Shown piece after piece: positions 1 through 8,413 of a stretch of 43,175 bases of DNA (its first letter is position 1; every line of letters starts with the position of its first letter). The stretch spans positions 1-43,175 of the forward strand of contig JAHBVG010000054.1 of NCBI GenBank assembly GCA_019637695.1, written 5' to 3'. Below the pieces are notes generated by a model. That model saw only the letters and a list, made by a program, of their open reading frames with translations. It was not told the DNA's origin and did no database searches. This stretch comes from Caldilineaceae bacterium. Lineage in GTDB: Bacteria > Chloroflexota > Anaerolineae > Caldilineales > Caldilineaceae. The position numbers and the translations under genes were made by a program.

Positions 1-1667
1 GTATAGGTGAATCCGGTCAATTTGTCGGTGAGGATCGCTTGCACCGTCACAGAAGGGGTCAAAGAAGCAGAAATCGTTAGGTGCAATGAAGCCGGATGCA
101 GCGCCATGTCAACGGCGGCGGCGGCGTCGAGCAGGCCATACCCGTAGGTATAGTTGGGCGATTTTGACCCAGAGACACAGATCAGCCGATCCTCGTTGTC
201 GTAGAACCAGTGGATGATGCTCGTGTCCAAAACTGGGGTGGCGCTCTTGACGAGGATCTGCTCGGTCTCGTCGAGTTGTCCCTTCAGATGGGACGCCGCC
301 GACCACATAAGGGCCACAGCTCCCGCCACATGTGGCGACGCCATGCTCGTTCCACTGAGGGACATGTATCCACCGCCCACGCGAGAGGAGAGGACACTGA
401 CTCCGGGCGCAGTGATCTCTGGTTTGAGCTGGCCGCTGCCATCCACAACCACCGGTCCCCGGCTGCTGAAACTGGCAATGGCGCCCGAGCTACCGTGTGC
501 GCCGACACTGAAGACCTCTGCATACGCCGAAATAGGGTAGCGAATGGTGGCGCAGCCAGGGCCATGATTGCCCGCCGACGCCACGATCAACTGGCCCGCA
601 TCTCGCACCGTCTGCACCACCTGGCGCAACGATTCCAGATCGCAGCCCTCGGAGGGAGGACAATACCAGGAATTGTTGATCAGATCAGGCGTTTTGGTCG
701 GGTCGCCGTCGGTAAAGGGGTTGCCGTTCTGTGGATAGGGGGCCAGGAAGAATTGGAAGCAGGCCGCATAGCTGGCTGGCGTGCCGTCGCCGCGGTTCAT
801 GTTACGGCAGCCGATCCACTCGGCGTCGGGGGCCATGCCGACGATAGGGTTAACCGGGTCGTTATCATCGCTGCCGAGGATAGTGCCAACCGTGTGGGTG
901 CCGTGTCCGTTATCATCGCAGGGGACTTGTGGATCAGGGGCGCACCCCGAACGGCCCGCTGTCCCCCAGGCGTCGAACCAATTGTACTCGTGCGTGGCCG
1001 TCATCGTTGTACTATCCCAACCGCGATATTTGCTCAGCAACGAAGGATGGGTCCAATCGACGCCTGTATCCTGGCTGGCGACGACAACGCCCTGCCCCCG
1101 GTATCCCTGTTCCCAGACTGTGGGCGCTTTGGTATAAAGGATGCCATAAGGAGTATCCACAGCTTGCGATCCACGGGGGATGATTTCGGTATCCCTCTCC
1201 GGTTCGGGAAGCGCCACACGGGGGTTGGCAGCCAATCGAGCCACTTCGGGGCGCTGGCGCAGGGCAGTAATTAAAGCAGCATCACCCATCACCTCAATGG
1301 CATTGATAATGTAGAAGGGACGGTAGTCTACCCCTTGCGCATCGAGCCACTGCCACAACGGCGCTTGACTGCGTTGGGCAAAATCAGTCAGATAGGTGTA
1401 GAGGATTGCCCGTTTTTGCGCGCTATCTGTTGTGCGATCCCGACGTTGCGCCAAGATAAGATCAGGTTGGGGCTGCTCTTTGAGAATAACTAAAAAGGAG
1501 ACCGGTGAGAGGCTGCGCGCCGTCTCTTCGAGCAGGCTTGGATGAACAGGCGCCCAGGCGTCGGGGTTCTCCCCACCATAGGTGGATGTGTTGCTGCTAA
1601 ACATCAACAAGACAATGGCGAGGATGCGCCATACGGTTTGAATAAAACGCAAAGTGATCGATTTCAA
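1..1667 (-). CDS. Secreted subtilisin-like serine protease (S8), 3' end cut by window edge
   Basis: About 555 residues are visible; the C-terminus lies beyond position 1. A hydrophobic N-terminus (Trp-Arg then Ile-Leu-Ala-Ile-Val-Leu-Leu-Met-Phe) looks like a signal peptide, so the protein is probably exported. A propeptide-like region of about 165 residues precedes the catalytic domain. The triad is complete: Asp200 in QDTGVDW, His255 in NGHGTHTVGT and Ser441 in GTSMASPHVAG; SAGNHGPGC carries the expected oxyanion Asn. After residue ~500 (YGYGLLDAAAAVDMA) the sequence becomes beta-rich and Thr/Ser-rich, like the accessory domains of this family. The start is set at TTG 1667 because it keeps the signal peptide whole; ATG 1604 would delete most of it, and the frame closes at a TAA further upstream. 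Substrate cannot be told. It is divergent from the peroxiredoxin gene. Confidence 0.9.
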   Translation of the reverse strand, partial: MKSITLRFIQTVWRILAIVLLMFSSNTSTYGGENPDAWAPVHPSLLEETARSLSPVSFLVILKEQPQPDLILAQRRDRTTDSAQKRAILYTYLTDFAQRSQAPLWQWLDAQGVDYRPFYIINAIEVMGDAALITALRQRPEVARLAANPRVALPEPERDTEIIPRGSQAVDTPYGILYTKAPTVWEQGYRGQGVVVASQDTGVDWTHPSLLSKYRGWDSTTMTATHEYNWFDAWGTAGRSGCAPDPQVPCDDNGHGTHTVGTILGSDDNDPVNPIVGMAPDAEWIGCRNMNRGDGTPASYAACFQFFLAPYPQNGNPFTDGDPTKTPDLINNSWYCPPSEGCDLESLRQVVQTVRDAGQLIVASAGNHGPGCATIRYPISAYAEVFSVGAHGSSGAIASFSSRGPVVVDGSGQLKPEITAPGVSVLSSRVGGGYMSLSGTSMASPHVAGAVALMWSAASHLKGQLDETEQILVKSATPVLDTSIIHWFYDNEDRLICVSGSKSPNYTYGYGLLDAAAAVDMALHPASLHLTISASLTPSVTVQAILTDKLTGFTY

Positions 1668-1844
1668 TTGAGATCTAATCCGTGCTACCTTGACAAGATG
1701 TACAATTTACGAGTATTACAGATAATGCTGAAGCCAGCTTACACAGCAGTGGGCAGAGTTTGCGTACAATAGATAACGCTGTTGTACCACCCACTGTTTC
1801 AATGCTAACATTATTCTCAAGCAACTACATTGAAGGAGCATAAA

Positions 1845-2306
1845 ATGGCCCAATTGAATGTCGGCGATCCTGCCCCAGATTTTGACACCATCACCGACAC
1901 GGGAGAACGGGTGAAACTCTCCGATTTTCGCGGCAAACGGGTGATCCTCTACTTTTATCCTAAAGATGACACACCTGGCTGCACAACCCAGGCTTGTGGC
2001 TTTCGCGACAACTACGCCGTGATCCAAGAAAAGAACGCCGTTGTGCTTGGCGTCAGCCCAGACGACGCCGAAAGCCACCGCAAATTTAAGAGCAAATTCG
2101 ATCTGCCCTTCCCCTTATTGGTCGATGAAGATCATGCCATTGCAGACGCATACGGCGCATGGGGTGAAAAGACGGCGTATGGGCGCACCTCAATGGGAAT
2201 CATCCGCAGCCATTTTGTCATTGACGAAGAGGGAAATGTCGCAGACACCCAGTACAAAGTCAGCCCGCAGGATAGCAACGAACGCGCATTACAATCGCTT
2301 GCCTAA
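1845..2306 (+). CDS. bcp: Peroxiredoxin, BCP/PrxQ type
   Basis: A 153-residue thiol peroxidase that reduces hydrogen peroxide and organic hydroperoxides in the cytoplasm. It has the family opening (VGDPAPDF, KLSDFRGKRVILYFYPKDDTPGCTTQ) with the peroxidatic Cys in PGCTTQAC and the resolving Cys five residues later, the spacing of the PrxQ subgroup. ATG 1845 is chosen because AAGGAG at 1833-1838 sits six bases upstream; a TTG at 1830 in the same frame would overlap that ribosome site. Reductant is usually thioredoxin, and trxB lies 3.3 kb away. The final four bases overlap the end of the convergent 68-residue gene. The 177-bp divergent gap to the protease holds TACAAT near 1764 but no clear -35. 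Confidence 0.92.
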   Translation: MAQLNVGDPAPDFDTITDTGERVKLSDFRGKRVILYFYPKDDTPGCTTQACGFRDNYAVIQEKNAVVLGVSPDDAESHRKFKSKFDLPFPLLVDEDHAIADAYGAWGEKTAYGRTSMGIIRSHFVIDEEGNVADTQYKVSPQDSNERALQSLA

Positions 2307-2509
2307 AACGGCCACCAGGCGACATTACCAGCCCAGAGTTGGTAGAGTCCATAGCAGATATAGACAAAGATCACAGTGACCAGCAGACGCATGATCAGAT
2401 CCCACTGGGATTGAATGCGCTTGATCTCAGCCCAAAGCAGCCTGGGGTTGAAGAAGATCATTAAAACAATTGCCATCACGAGGATGAGAAGTAGAGAACG
2501 TACCCGCAC
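2303..2509 (-). CDS. Small two-helix membrane protein, unknown function
   Basis: Sixty-eight residues with two strongly hydrophobic segments, one near the N-terminus (SLLLILVMAIVLMIFF) and one near the C-terminus (LLVTVIFVYICYGLYQLW), joined by a charged loop (WAEIKRIQSQWD). It ends in WWPF. GTG 2509 is preferred because AGGA lies about ten bases upstream; the reading frame stays open to about 2614, but that extra part would run through a 14-bp perfect hairpin and looks non-coding. Its stop overlaps the end of the convergent peroxiredoxin gene by four bases. I do not recognise a family; the hydrophobic pattern and compact spacing make it likely to be real. Confidence 0.6.
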   Translation of the reverse strand: MRVRSLLLILVMAIVLMIFFNPRLLWAEIKRIQSQWDLIMRLLVTVIFVYICYGLYQLWAGNVAWWPF

Positions 2510-2527
2510 GGGTGATCTTTCCTGGTA

Positions 2528-2560
2528 ACAGCAGGGACAGGTGTAGCCTGTCCCTGCTGT
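2528..2560. repeat. Perfect 14-bp hairpin in divergent intergenic region
   Basis: Arms 2528-2541 and 2547-2560 are perfectly complementary around a 5-base loop (TGTAG). There is no T-tract on either side, so a simple intrinsic terminator is unlikely. It sits between two divergent small membrane-protein genes, upstream of both, and may be a dispersed hairpin element or an operator. Confidence 0.75.
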
Positions 2561-2569
2561 AATCGAACT

Positions 2570-2599
2570 TTGTTGTCTCTGGTTGATTTCTGTTAAAAT
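2570..2599 (+). promoter_or_regulatory. Possible sigma-70 promoter giving a leaderless mRNA
   Basis: TTGTTG (2570-2575), an 18-bp spacer and TAAAAT (2594-2599). The start codon of the next gene begins 8 bases after the -10 box and no ribosome site is visible, so the transcript would start at or next to the ATG. Confidence 0.4.
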
Positions 2600-2606
2600 C
2601 AGGCCC

Positions 2607-3296
2607 ATGTTCACAGACTGGTTACTGGCTCAACTTCACTGGCAGCGGCCTGGGTTCTGGCTCTTGCTCAGTTTGATCAGCAGCCTTTTGCTCCTCTCCC
2701 TCAGTTGGCGACTGCCTGCCGAGCGGCGATACCATCTGCGCCTGGCACGTTGGTTTCTCATTCCCTACATCGGGCTGATAGCGGGCGGGCTGTCGCCACG
2801 GCTCATGGGGTTGACCCAGTTGGATTGGGTCGCCGGTCTGAGTCTGGGCATCGCCATTATCTTCGCAATTTGGGTACTCTTGCTCCTGATCCGCGCAACC
2901 GTACACATAGACGAAGCGCCCGGTGAGGATCAACCCTTACGTTCTTTCACCCTTTTAGAACAGATCATCCAGGCGGGTGCGCAGGAATTTCATTGGGCTT
3001 TTCTACGCGCCGCAAGCTGGGAAGTCCTGCTCGCTGCCCCCAGGGCGATAGAAGCGCCGGGCTACTGGGCCATCTGGCTCGCTTCGCTGCTGGCTTTACC
3101 CGGTATTTATGTGCAATATACCCGCACATCCCAGCGCCTGATTACAGGTGTCATTTTGATGACGACGGCTATTCTCTTCTATTACACCCGCAACTTCTGG
3201 CTCTGCTGGCTGCTCCACGCAACATCCCAACTGCTGCTCGGTCAGCGTTGGTCTGCCGAGAAGACAACGGGTCCCCATACGGGCAACTTCCGTTAG
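2607..3296 (+). CDS. Integral membrane protein, unknown (weak CPBP-protease resemblance)
   Basis: A 229-residue protein with about seven hydrophobic stretches, beginning at residue ~17 (FWLLLSLISSLLLLSL). Residues 127-134 (EFHWAFLR) and the His204 region (LLHATSQLLLG) recall the Glu/Arg and His motifs of CPBP intramembrane proteases, but the EExxxR spacing is not met, so a protease call is not supported. ATG 2607 is used because it follows a good -10 box; no Shine-Dalgarno sequence is visible. Its last four bases overlap the convergent gene at 3293. Function unknown. Confidence 0.65.
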   Translation: MFTDWLLAQLHWQRPGFWLLLSLISSLLLLSLSWRLPAERRYHLRLARWFLIPYIGLIAGGLSPRLMGLTQLDWVAGLSLGIAIIFAIWVLLLLIRATVHIDEAPGEDQPLRSFTLLEQIIQAGAQEFHWAFLRAASWEVLLAAPRAIEAPGYWAIWLASLLALPGIYVQYTRTSQRLITGVILMTTAILFYYTRNFWLCWLLHATSQLLLGQRWSAEKTTGPHTGNFR

Positions 3297-3580
3297 ATCA
3301 GAAAACCCAGCCCGATCATCAGTGCAAACAAAATTCCCGAGATGATGCCGAGTTGGCGCAGATCAGAGACAACCTGACTGTATTCGTTCGTCCAGTCGAT
3401 CTTTTCCTCGCGCCGCTCTTCGCGGGTCGGCGCGCTCTTGGTTACGGCGGGCGCTGGCGTCGCCACAACAGCTACAGGCGAATTCTGCTGTTCGCGCTTT
3501 AGGATCTCGCTGTAACTGCGTGGATTGGCGCTGCCCACAGAAGGACGGCGAGGACGGGTACTCTTCGTGCTTTTGGACAT
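3293..3580 (-). CDS. Small single-pass membrane protein with disordered basic N-terminus
   Basis: Ninety-five residues. The first 30 are rich in Ser, Lys, Arg and Pro (MSKSTKSTRPRRPSVGS), followed by an Ala/Pro-rich linker, a charged patch (TREERREEKIDW) and one C-terminal membrane helix (LGIISGILFALMIGLGFLI). The layout is that of a C-tail-anchored protein. ATG 3580 is chosen because AAGGA lies 11 bases upstream and a sigma-70-like promoter lies at 3629-3656. No family recognised; small proteins of this build occur often near translation and envelope genes of Chloroflexota, but that link is only a suggestion. Confidence 0.6.
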   Translation of the reverse strand: MSKSTKSTRPRRPSVGSANPRSYSEILKREQQNSPVAVVATPAPAVTKSAPTREERREEKIDWTNEYSQVVSDLRQLGIISGILFALMIGLGFLI

Positions 3581-3628
3581 AGAAATAAATCCTTTTCCCA
3601 CAAATAGAAATAACAAACAAGTAGATCA

Positions 3629-3656
3629 ATTATAACGGTGACCAAAAAGGATACAA
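3629..3656 (-). promoter_or_regulatory. Sigma-70-like promoter of the small membrane protein gene
   Basis: On the minus strand: TTGTAT (3656-3651), 16-bp spacer, TATAAT (3634-3629). The start codon lies at 3580. The rest of the 3581-3743 gap shows nothing else definite. Confidence 0.55.
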
Positions 3657-3743
3657 AAACTGCACAGGTATGGATTGAAGGCCATTCCAAGAGCCTGATG
3701 ATCTATCAAGCCACACAAAGGATGGCGAAGAAGAGAACGCCTT

Positions 3744-5360
3744 TTAAGGCGCTCGCACCCTTCTGCTCAACAAAACGCGGATGCGCTGCACCTCTGGCAT
3801 CCCCACCATGGCCAAAACAAGGATATAGGCCAGCGCGCCGCTGCCTCCCGCCGCTACCAAATAGAGCAGATCGGCCAGGGAGCCATCCACAGGGGCGAGG
3901 ACGATCCAACGCGGCGCCAGCCAACCCGTTGTGAAGATCATGGCGATGGCGCCTAGCGTCACCGACCAGAGGGCGCGGCCCATCTCACCGCGCAGCCGCC
4001 CCACAAGTCCGATCAACAGGATCGCCATCACCAGCGCATGGCCTGCGTGTTTGGCCGTATCCGCCCAGACCAGCCCCAGATAGCCCAACGATTCCATCAG
4101 GGCGAAAGCCACCCCAGTGTAGATCCCAACGCTGAAGACACCGACAAGCGCAGGCAAGAGCGTATTGTTGCGCGCATAGAATGCATAATTGAGCGGGAAG
4201 TCAATCGCAGCGAAAAGCGCCCCCACCAGATAGATGCGCAGCGCCGCCGCCACCTGGATTGTGTCGGACGGAGTGAAACGGCCATGCTCAAAAAGGAGGC
4301 GCACTGTCGGTTCGGCCAAGAGCCACAACCCTACCACGGCCGGCACGATCAGCACCAATACCATGCGTAGCCCGTTAGCCAGGGTTCGCCGGTAGTCATC
4401 CTCGCGGCGGGCGGCGAAAAATTGGCTCAACCGGGGCAGCGCTGCCAGCGAGATCGCCACGCTGATCAACCCCAGTGGCAGTTGCTGCAACGTGGTCGCA
4501 CTGCGCATCCAGGCGATGCTCTCCTCGCCGGTGCTGCTCGCCAGCCGTCGATCCAGCCCTACTTGAAATTGGGCAACAATAAGACCTGCCGCAATCGGCG
4601 CATAGAGAGCGACGATCCGCCGCAGCGCAGGATGGCTCCACTCGATACGAAAGTGGATGCCAGCGCGCCGTACATCCCAGGCCATGATGGCAAACTGGGC
4701 GGCGCTGCCAATCAACACGCCGATCACCAGGCTGGTAATGCCTATCCGGCTCGCCAACAGCGGCGCTGCGATCACAATCCCCAGGTTGTAGATAGCTGTC
4801 GCCAGGGCAGGAAAGGTAAATCGTTGCAGCGAATAGAGGATAGCCGTCAGCAGCCCGGCCATTGAGAAGAACCAGACCGCCGGGCTGATCCAGCGGATCA
4901 ACTGTACGGTTAAAGGCAGCAAAGCGGGATCAAAATCATCAAAACCGCCGGCCAACAGCCAGGCAACTTGAGGAGCCGTCAACTGAAGCGCCAATACGAT
5001 CAGCGCCAATGTCACAGAGAGCAGGCTGATCAACGCCCCGATCAGGCGGATCAACTCAGCGCGGCGTTCGGGGCGCGTGTAGTCGCTCAGTACCGGCACC
5101 AGGGCCGCGCTGAGCATCCCCCCGATCAGGAAATCGTAGAGCATGGTCGGCACCATACTCGCCACGGTAAAGGCGCTGACCAGACCGCTGGGGCCAAAAA
5201 TGTTAGCAATCACGACTTCACGCACCAGACCGAGGACGCGGCTGGCTATGTTGCCGATGGAAAGCAACGTGGCGCTGCGAAGGAGGCTTGCCCCACCAGC
5301 AGCATCGGATGCAGGCTCAGGGTTTTCGAGAGATCCTTGGGGGCGCGATGCGACAGACAT
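3744..5360 (-). CDS. murJ: Lipid II flippase MurJ (MviN family)
   Basis: A 538-residue polytopic membrane protein of the MOP superfamily that moves lipid II across the cytoplasmic membrane for peptidoglycan synthesis. The N-terminal signature is clear (SIGNIASRVLGLVREVVIA, then GLVSAFTVASMVPTMLYDFL), as are the repeated helices with PTVRLLFEHGRFTPSDT near residue 400, a typical MurJ stretch. About 14 helices are expected and can be traced. ATG 5360 follows TACAAT by only six bases and has no ribosome site, so translation may be leaderless. A transposon-like repeat (copy A) is inserted directly upstream, its target duplication touching the likely -35 region. Presence of murJ implies a peptidoglycan-making cell. 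Confidence 0.93.
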   Translation of the reverse strand: MSVASRPQGSLENPEPASDAAGGASLLRSATLLSIGNIASRVLGLVREVVIANIFGPSGLVSAFTVASMVPTMLYDFLIGGMLSAALVPVLSDYTRPERRAELIRLIGALISLLSVTLALIVLALQLTAPQVAWLLAGGFDDFDPALLPLTVQLIRWISPAVWFFSMAGLLTAILYSLQRFTFPALATAIYNLGIVIAAPLLASRIGITSLVIGVLIGSAAQFAIMAWDVRRAGIHFRIEWSHPALRRIVALYAPIAAGLIVAQFQVGLDRRLASSTGEESIAWMRSATTLQQLPLGLISVAISLAALPRLSQFFAARREDDYRRTLANGLRMVLVLIVPAVVGLWLLAEPTVRLLFEHGRFTPSDTIQVAAALRIYLVGALFAAIDFPLNYAFYARNNTLLPALVGVFSVGIYTGVAFALMESLGYLGLVWADTAKHAGHALVMAILLIGLVGRLRGEMGRALWSVTLGAIAMIFTTGWLAPRWIVLAPVDGSLADLLYLVAAGGSGALAYILVLAMVGMPEVQRIRVLLSRRVRAP

Positions 5361-5390
5361 AGATTGATTGTAGCACAGTGGCAAACGGTG

Positions 5391-5538
5391 AAACCAAAAG
5401 GGTGTGTTCAAAATGAGTTGGTCGTCTGGGTAGCGGTTTGGGTGGACGGCAGACGAGCAATGGCTTACGCGGACGATTTTTGTGAGCCGTCCACCCAAAC
5501 CCTTACGAATCATCAACCTGAATACACCCAAACCAAAA
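5391..5538. mobile_element. MITE-like repeat copy A with 9-bp target duplication, loop in flipped state
   Basis: The element is 5400-5529 (130 bp). Ends are GGGTGTGTTCA on the left and TGAATACACCC on the right, so 10 of 11 terminal bases are inverted-repeat matched. AAACCAAAA is present on both sides (5391-5399 and 5530-5538), the mark of a 9-bp target duplication. Inside, 16-bp perfect inverted repeats (5435-5450 and 5486-5501) flank a 35-base loop (5451-5485). Relative to the flanks, the loop reads in the opposite direction from copies B and C. It has no coding capacity, so any transposase must come from elsewhere. It lies between the trxB terminator and murJ. Confidence 0.9.
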
Positions 5539-5570
5539 AGCCCCAGCAGATTCCTAGATCTGCCAGGGCT
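5535..5570 (-). terminator. Rho-independent terminator of trxB
   Basis: On the minus strand, a 13-bp stem (5558-5570 with 5539-5551, two G-U pairs) around a 6-base loop is followed by TTTTT. It lies 48 bp past the trxB stop. The copy A insertion occurred within the T-tract flank, which now belongs to its target duplication. Confidence 0.85.
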
Positions 5571-5618
5571 TTCGATTGGGTAGTAAAGGCGCAACAACCG
5601 GCCCCTTTACAAACGGTC

Positions 5619-6719
5619 TTATTCCCAACCTCTAACTTCAGGGCCGTGCGCCGCCAGTTCGAGAGGTTGTTGGCCTGGTTTCGGCCAACGACGAGGATCG
5701 TGTTGGACGCCCTCATAGCCTTCCGAATCCAATTCGGCCAGGAACTTTTCGGCCTGCATGGCGGCGGCGCATCCCTGCCCGACGCTGGTTGCCACCTGCT
5801 TAAAGACTTTGTCCATAATTTCGCCGGCGGCAAAGATACCAGGGATATTGGTGCGCATACGGGTATCTGCGATTAGGTGCCCATCTTCGTCGAGATCGAA
5901 CTTGCCATGATAGAGAGCATTATTCGGCACATGACCAACGAAGATAAAGACGCCATCGGTCTTCAATTCGCCCTTCTCGCCGGTGACGGTGTCCTCAATC
6001 GAGACGCCGGAGACCTTGCCATCTTCCCCGTGGTGGATGGCGGTAACTACTTTGTTCCAGACAAAGTCCAACTTATCGTTGGCAAAGGCGCGCGTCTGCA
6101 AAATCTTGCTTGCCCGCAGTTGATCGCGACGATGGACAATGCGCACACGGCTGGCAAATTTGGTCAAGAAGAGTCCTTCTTCAACCGCGCTGTCGCCGCC
6201 GCCCACCACGATCACATCCTTGCCGCGGAAGAAGAAACCATCACAGGTGGCGCAGTAGCTGACGCCCTTACCGGTCAGTTCCTTCTCGCCAGGCACATTG
6301 AGATAGCGCGGGCTGGCGCCCGTACAGAGGATCAGCGACTTGGCCGCATACTCCTGACCATTGGCCGTGCGCACCAGGAACGGATGGCGATCCACCACAA
6401 TTTCGGTAACATGATCGTATTCAACACGAAGGCCAAACTTTTCGGCCTGTACTTTCATCCTATCCACCAGCTCAGGCCCGCTCAACCCTTCAGGGAAGCC
6501 GGGATAGTTCTCAACTTCATAGGTGATGCTCACCTGGCCGCCAAAATCGTTGCCGGTGATCAGCAGGGGGTTGAGATTGGCGCGGGCTGTATACAGACCT
6601 GCCGTCCAGCCTGAGGGACCGCTGCCAATGATAATTGTATTCTCAACGGTAGGTAATTGACCTTCCTGCTCAATTGCACCCCGGACGAGAGGAGTCCCGT
6701 TTGAACCATGTTCTGCCAT
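5619..6719 (-). CDS. trxB: Thioredoxin-disulfide reductase
   Basis: A 366-residue NADPH-dependent flavoprotein that reduces thioredoxin. The FAD motif GSGPSG is at residues 32-37, the redox pair Cys156/Cys159 sits in SYCATCDG, and the NADPH motif VVGGGDSAVEEG starts near 171. The C-terminal FAD motif reads GIFAAGEIMD, with Glu where Asp is usual. Compared with the usual ~310-320 residues it has a 25-residue N-terminal extension and a ~30-residue C-terminal tail (after AEKFLAELD). ATG 6719 has AAGGAG eight bases upstream, so the N-terminal extension appears real. Promoter at 6862-6890 and terminator at 5535-5570 make it a single-gene unit. Confidence 0.93.
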   Translation of the reverse strand: MAEHGSNGTPLVRGAIEQEGQLPTVENTIIIGSGPSGWTAGLYTARANLNPLLITGNDFGGQVSITYEVENYPGFPEGLSGPELVDRMKVQAEKFGLRVEYDHVTEIVVDRHPFLVRTANGQEYAAKSLILCTGASPRYLNVPGEKELTGKGVSYCATCDGFFFRGKDVIVVGGGDSAVEEGLFLTKFASRVRIVHRRDQLRASKILQTRAFANDKLDFVWNKVVTAIHHGEDGKVSGVSIEDTVTGEKGELKTDGVFIFVGHVPNNALYHGKFDLDEDGHLIADTRMRTNIPGIFAAGEIMDKVFKQVATSVGQGCAAAMQAEKFLAELDSEGYEGVQHDPRRWPKPGQQPLELAAHGPEVRGWE

Positions 6720-6861
6720 GCTTTCTTCTCCTTGTTGCGACCCATTATGAAGATCACTGTTCGACTGATAGCCAGTATAATCCATCCACCCTAGAGCGAA
6801 AGGTGGTAACATCCCAATCAAAAGCAACTGCGTCAAGCGCACTATATTTTCTATAGCGGAA

Positions 6862-6890
6862 ATTATACTTTAGGAGCAGGTTTGCGTCAA
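6862..6890 (-). promoter_or_regulatory. Sigma-70 promoter of trxB
   Basis: On the minus strand: TTGACG (6890-6885), exactly 17 bp, TATAAT (6867-6862). It implies a 5' leader of about 135 bases before the trxB start at 6719. Confidence 0.75.
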
Positions 6891-6944
6891 ATGATGAGAT
6901 AGTGCGTAGTGCGTGTCTACGGATTCGCGATCGATGATCTACGG

Positions 6945-7676
6945 TCAGCGCTCTTGATAGTGGAGGACAAGCGCTGCGGCAACCAGGGCGGCTGTCTCGG
7001 CGCGGAGGATACGCGGACCCAGTGAGATCGTACGCCAGCCAGTCGCAGTCGCCAGATCTGCTTCATCCTGGCTGATGCCGCCTTCAGGGCCGATCAAGAG
7101 GCTGACGTCGTCGTTGGGATCGGTGAAGATATCCGCCAGAGCAGCCGGCGCAGCAGATGTGAGGGTTCCTTCCCAGAGGAGCAGACGCAGACCCGCGTCC
7201 GCTTTCACAGCCTCGTCCCATAGGAGCGGATCGGCCAACGCTGGCAGCCGTCCACGCCCCGATTGTTCCGCCGCTTCACAGATGATGGTTTGCCAACGCG
7301 CAGCCTTCTTACGGATCTTCTCGGCTGGGCGCACAATGGTGCGGCTGCTGATCACAGGCACAAAACGGGCGACACCGATTTCTGTTCCTTTTTGCAGCAC
7401 CCATTCAAATTTATCCGTTTTGAGCGCGCATTGATAGAGGGTGAGGTGGGTTCTCGGTTCAGCGGCGACAAATTCACGATCCAAAATCTGGCCCACGGCG
7501 TGTCCTCGCTCAAGCTGACGGATTTCGGTGAGATAAGCGTATCCCTGCCCATCCAATAGCAGAATCTGTTCGCCGGGCTGTAATCGCAAAACTGTGCGTA
7601 GTTGATGGGCAAGGGGAGCAAGATCAACAGGTTGATGGAGGATGAGCGCAGGTTGGGTCAAAAAGAAGCGGTGCAT
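6945..7676 (-). CDS. rsmE: 16S rRNA m3U1498 methyltransferase RsmE
   Basis: A 243-residue SPOUT-class RNA methyltransferase that uses S-adenosylmethionine to methylate U1498 of 16S rRNA. Starts MHRFF, the usual opening of this family, followed by a PUA-like N-terminal domain (VLRLQPGEQILLLDGQG). The trefoil-knot motifs are present: KGTEIGVARFVPV near 97-108, GPEGG at 196-200 and LGPRILRAETA at 219-229. ATG 7676 is used because it gives the standard N-terminus. The gene is 43 bp downstream of the response regulator and may be co-transcribed with it. Confidence 0.93.
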   Translation of the reverse strand: MHRFFLTQPALILHQPVDLAPLAHQLRTVLRLQPGEQILLLDGQGYAYLTEIRQLERGHAVGQILDREFVAAEPRTHLTLYQCALKTDKFEWVLQKGTEIGVARFVPVISSRTIVRPAEKIRKKAARWQTIICEAAEQSGRGRLPALADPLLWDEAVKADAGLRLLLWEGTLTSAAPAALADIFTDPNDDVSLLIGPEGGISQDEADLATATGWRTISLGPRILRAETAALVAAALVLHYQER

Positions 7677-7719
7677 AGATAGATCGAATCTGAGCAACAA
7701 GCCTGCCAACAGCGATGAA

Positions 7720-8349
7720 TTAGATCAACTCTCCCTGGATGGCTACCACGGCAGCTTCGGTGCGTGAACGTACATCGAGCTTTCGATAAATCGAATCCAG
7801 ATGTTTTTCCACAGTCTTCTCACTGATCCCCAGCGCATAGGCTATTCCGTTATTGGTCTTGCCCTGGGATGCCAGCCGTAACACCTGGAGCTCCCGTTCG
7901 GTGAGCAATCGCCGGTCAGGTTCATCGCTCATGGACCGCTGCCATTGCTGGTTAATCTGATGGCTGAACCAACCTACCTGCCCATGTGCGATTTCCTCAA
8001 CCGCTTGCACAATGACCTTTGATGCCTCGTCTTTGAGCAGATAACCGGCTACGCCACACTTCATAAGTCGTTGGATGTGTTCAATATCATCATACGCGCT
8101 CAGGATCAATACACGCACGGGAGATCCCTTTTTATAGAGTTCCTCGGCAACATCCAAACCCGACATATCGTCCATGTCAACATCTAATAACAATACATCC
8201 GGGCAGTGCTTGTCGACGAGGTCAAGCGCCTCTCGGCCAGTGGATGCCTCCTCAACAACTTCAACCAAACGTGAATCTTCCAGTAATGTACGAATGCCTT
8301 TTCTCAAAATAGGATGATCGTCGGCAATGATCAGACGAATTGTCGCCAT
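7720..8349 (-). CDS. NarL/FixJ-family response regulator, orphan
   Basis: A 209-residue two-component regulator. The receiver domain has the acidic pair Asp10-Asp11, phospho-acceptor Asp56 (VLLLDVDMD), Ser84 (LILSAYDD) and Lys106 (YLLKDEAS), so it should be phosphorylatable. Residues 149-206 are a LuxR-type helix-turn-helix (LTERELQVLRLASQGKTNN... SEKTVEKHLDSIYRKL). Start 8349 has GGAG nine bases upstream; the in-frame ATG at 8364 does not. No histidine kinase is nearby, so the partner is encoded elsewhere. Transposon-like copy B is inserted about 70 bp upstream of the start. Confidence 0.92.
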   Translation of the reverse strand: MATIRLIIADDHPILRKGIRTLLEDSRLVEVVEEASTGREALDLVDKHCPDVLLLDVDMDDMSGLDVAEELYKKGSPVRVLILSAYDDIEHIQRLMKCGVAGYLLKDEASKVIVQAVEEIAHGQVGWFSHQINQQWQRSMSDEPDRRLLTERELQVLRLASQGKTNNGIAYALGISEKTVEKHLDSIYRKLDVRSRTEAAVVAIQGELI

Positions 8350-8413
8350 TGTCGGTAACTCCATATACGCAAAGATCCAATTTCACCTAGATAGACGAGC
8401 AAAACAAAAGTAA

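Noticed and set aside
210..1274. Long plus-strand open frame opposite the protease
   Set aside because: It is the antisense shadow of the subtilase, whose catalytic triad and signal peptide are clear on the minus strand.
2510..2614. N-terminal extension of the 68-residue membrane protein to 103 residues
   Set aside because: The extra codons run through a perfect 14-bp hairpin, and GTG 2509 has a ribosome site.
2607..3296. CPBP (CAAX-like) intramembrane protease
   Set aside because: The EExxxR motif spacing is not met, and only a loose resemblance remains.
5451..5485. Invertible loop as a phase-variable promoter
   Set aside because: No -10/-35 pair is visible in the 35-base loop in either direction, so the flip is unlikely to switch a promoter.
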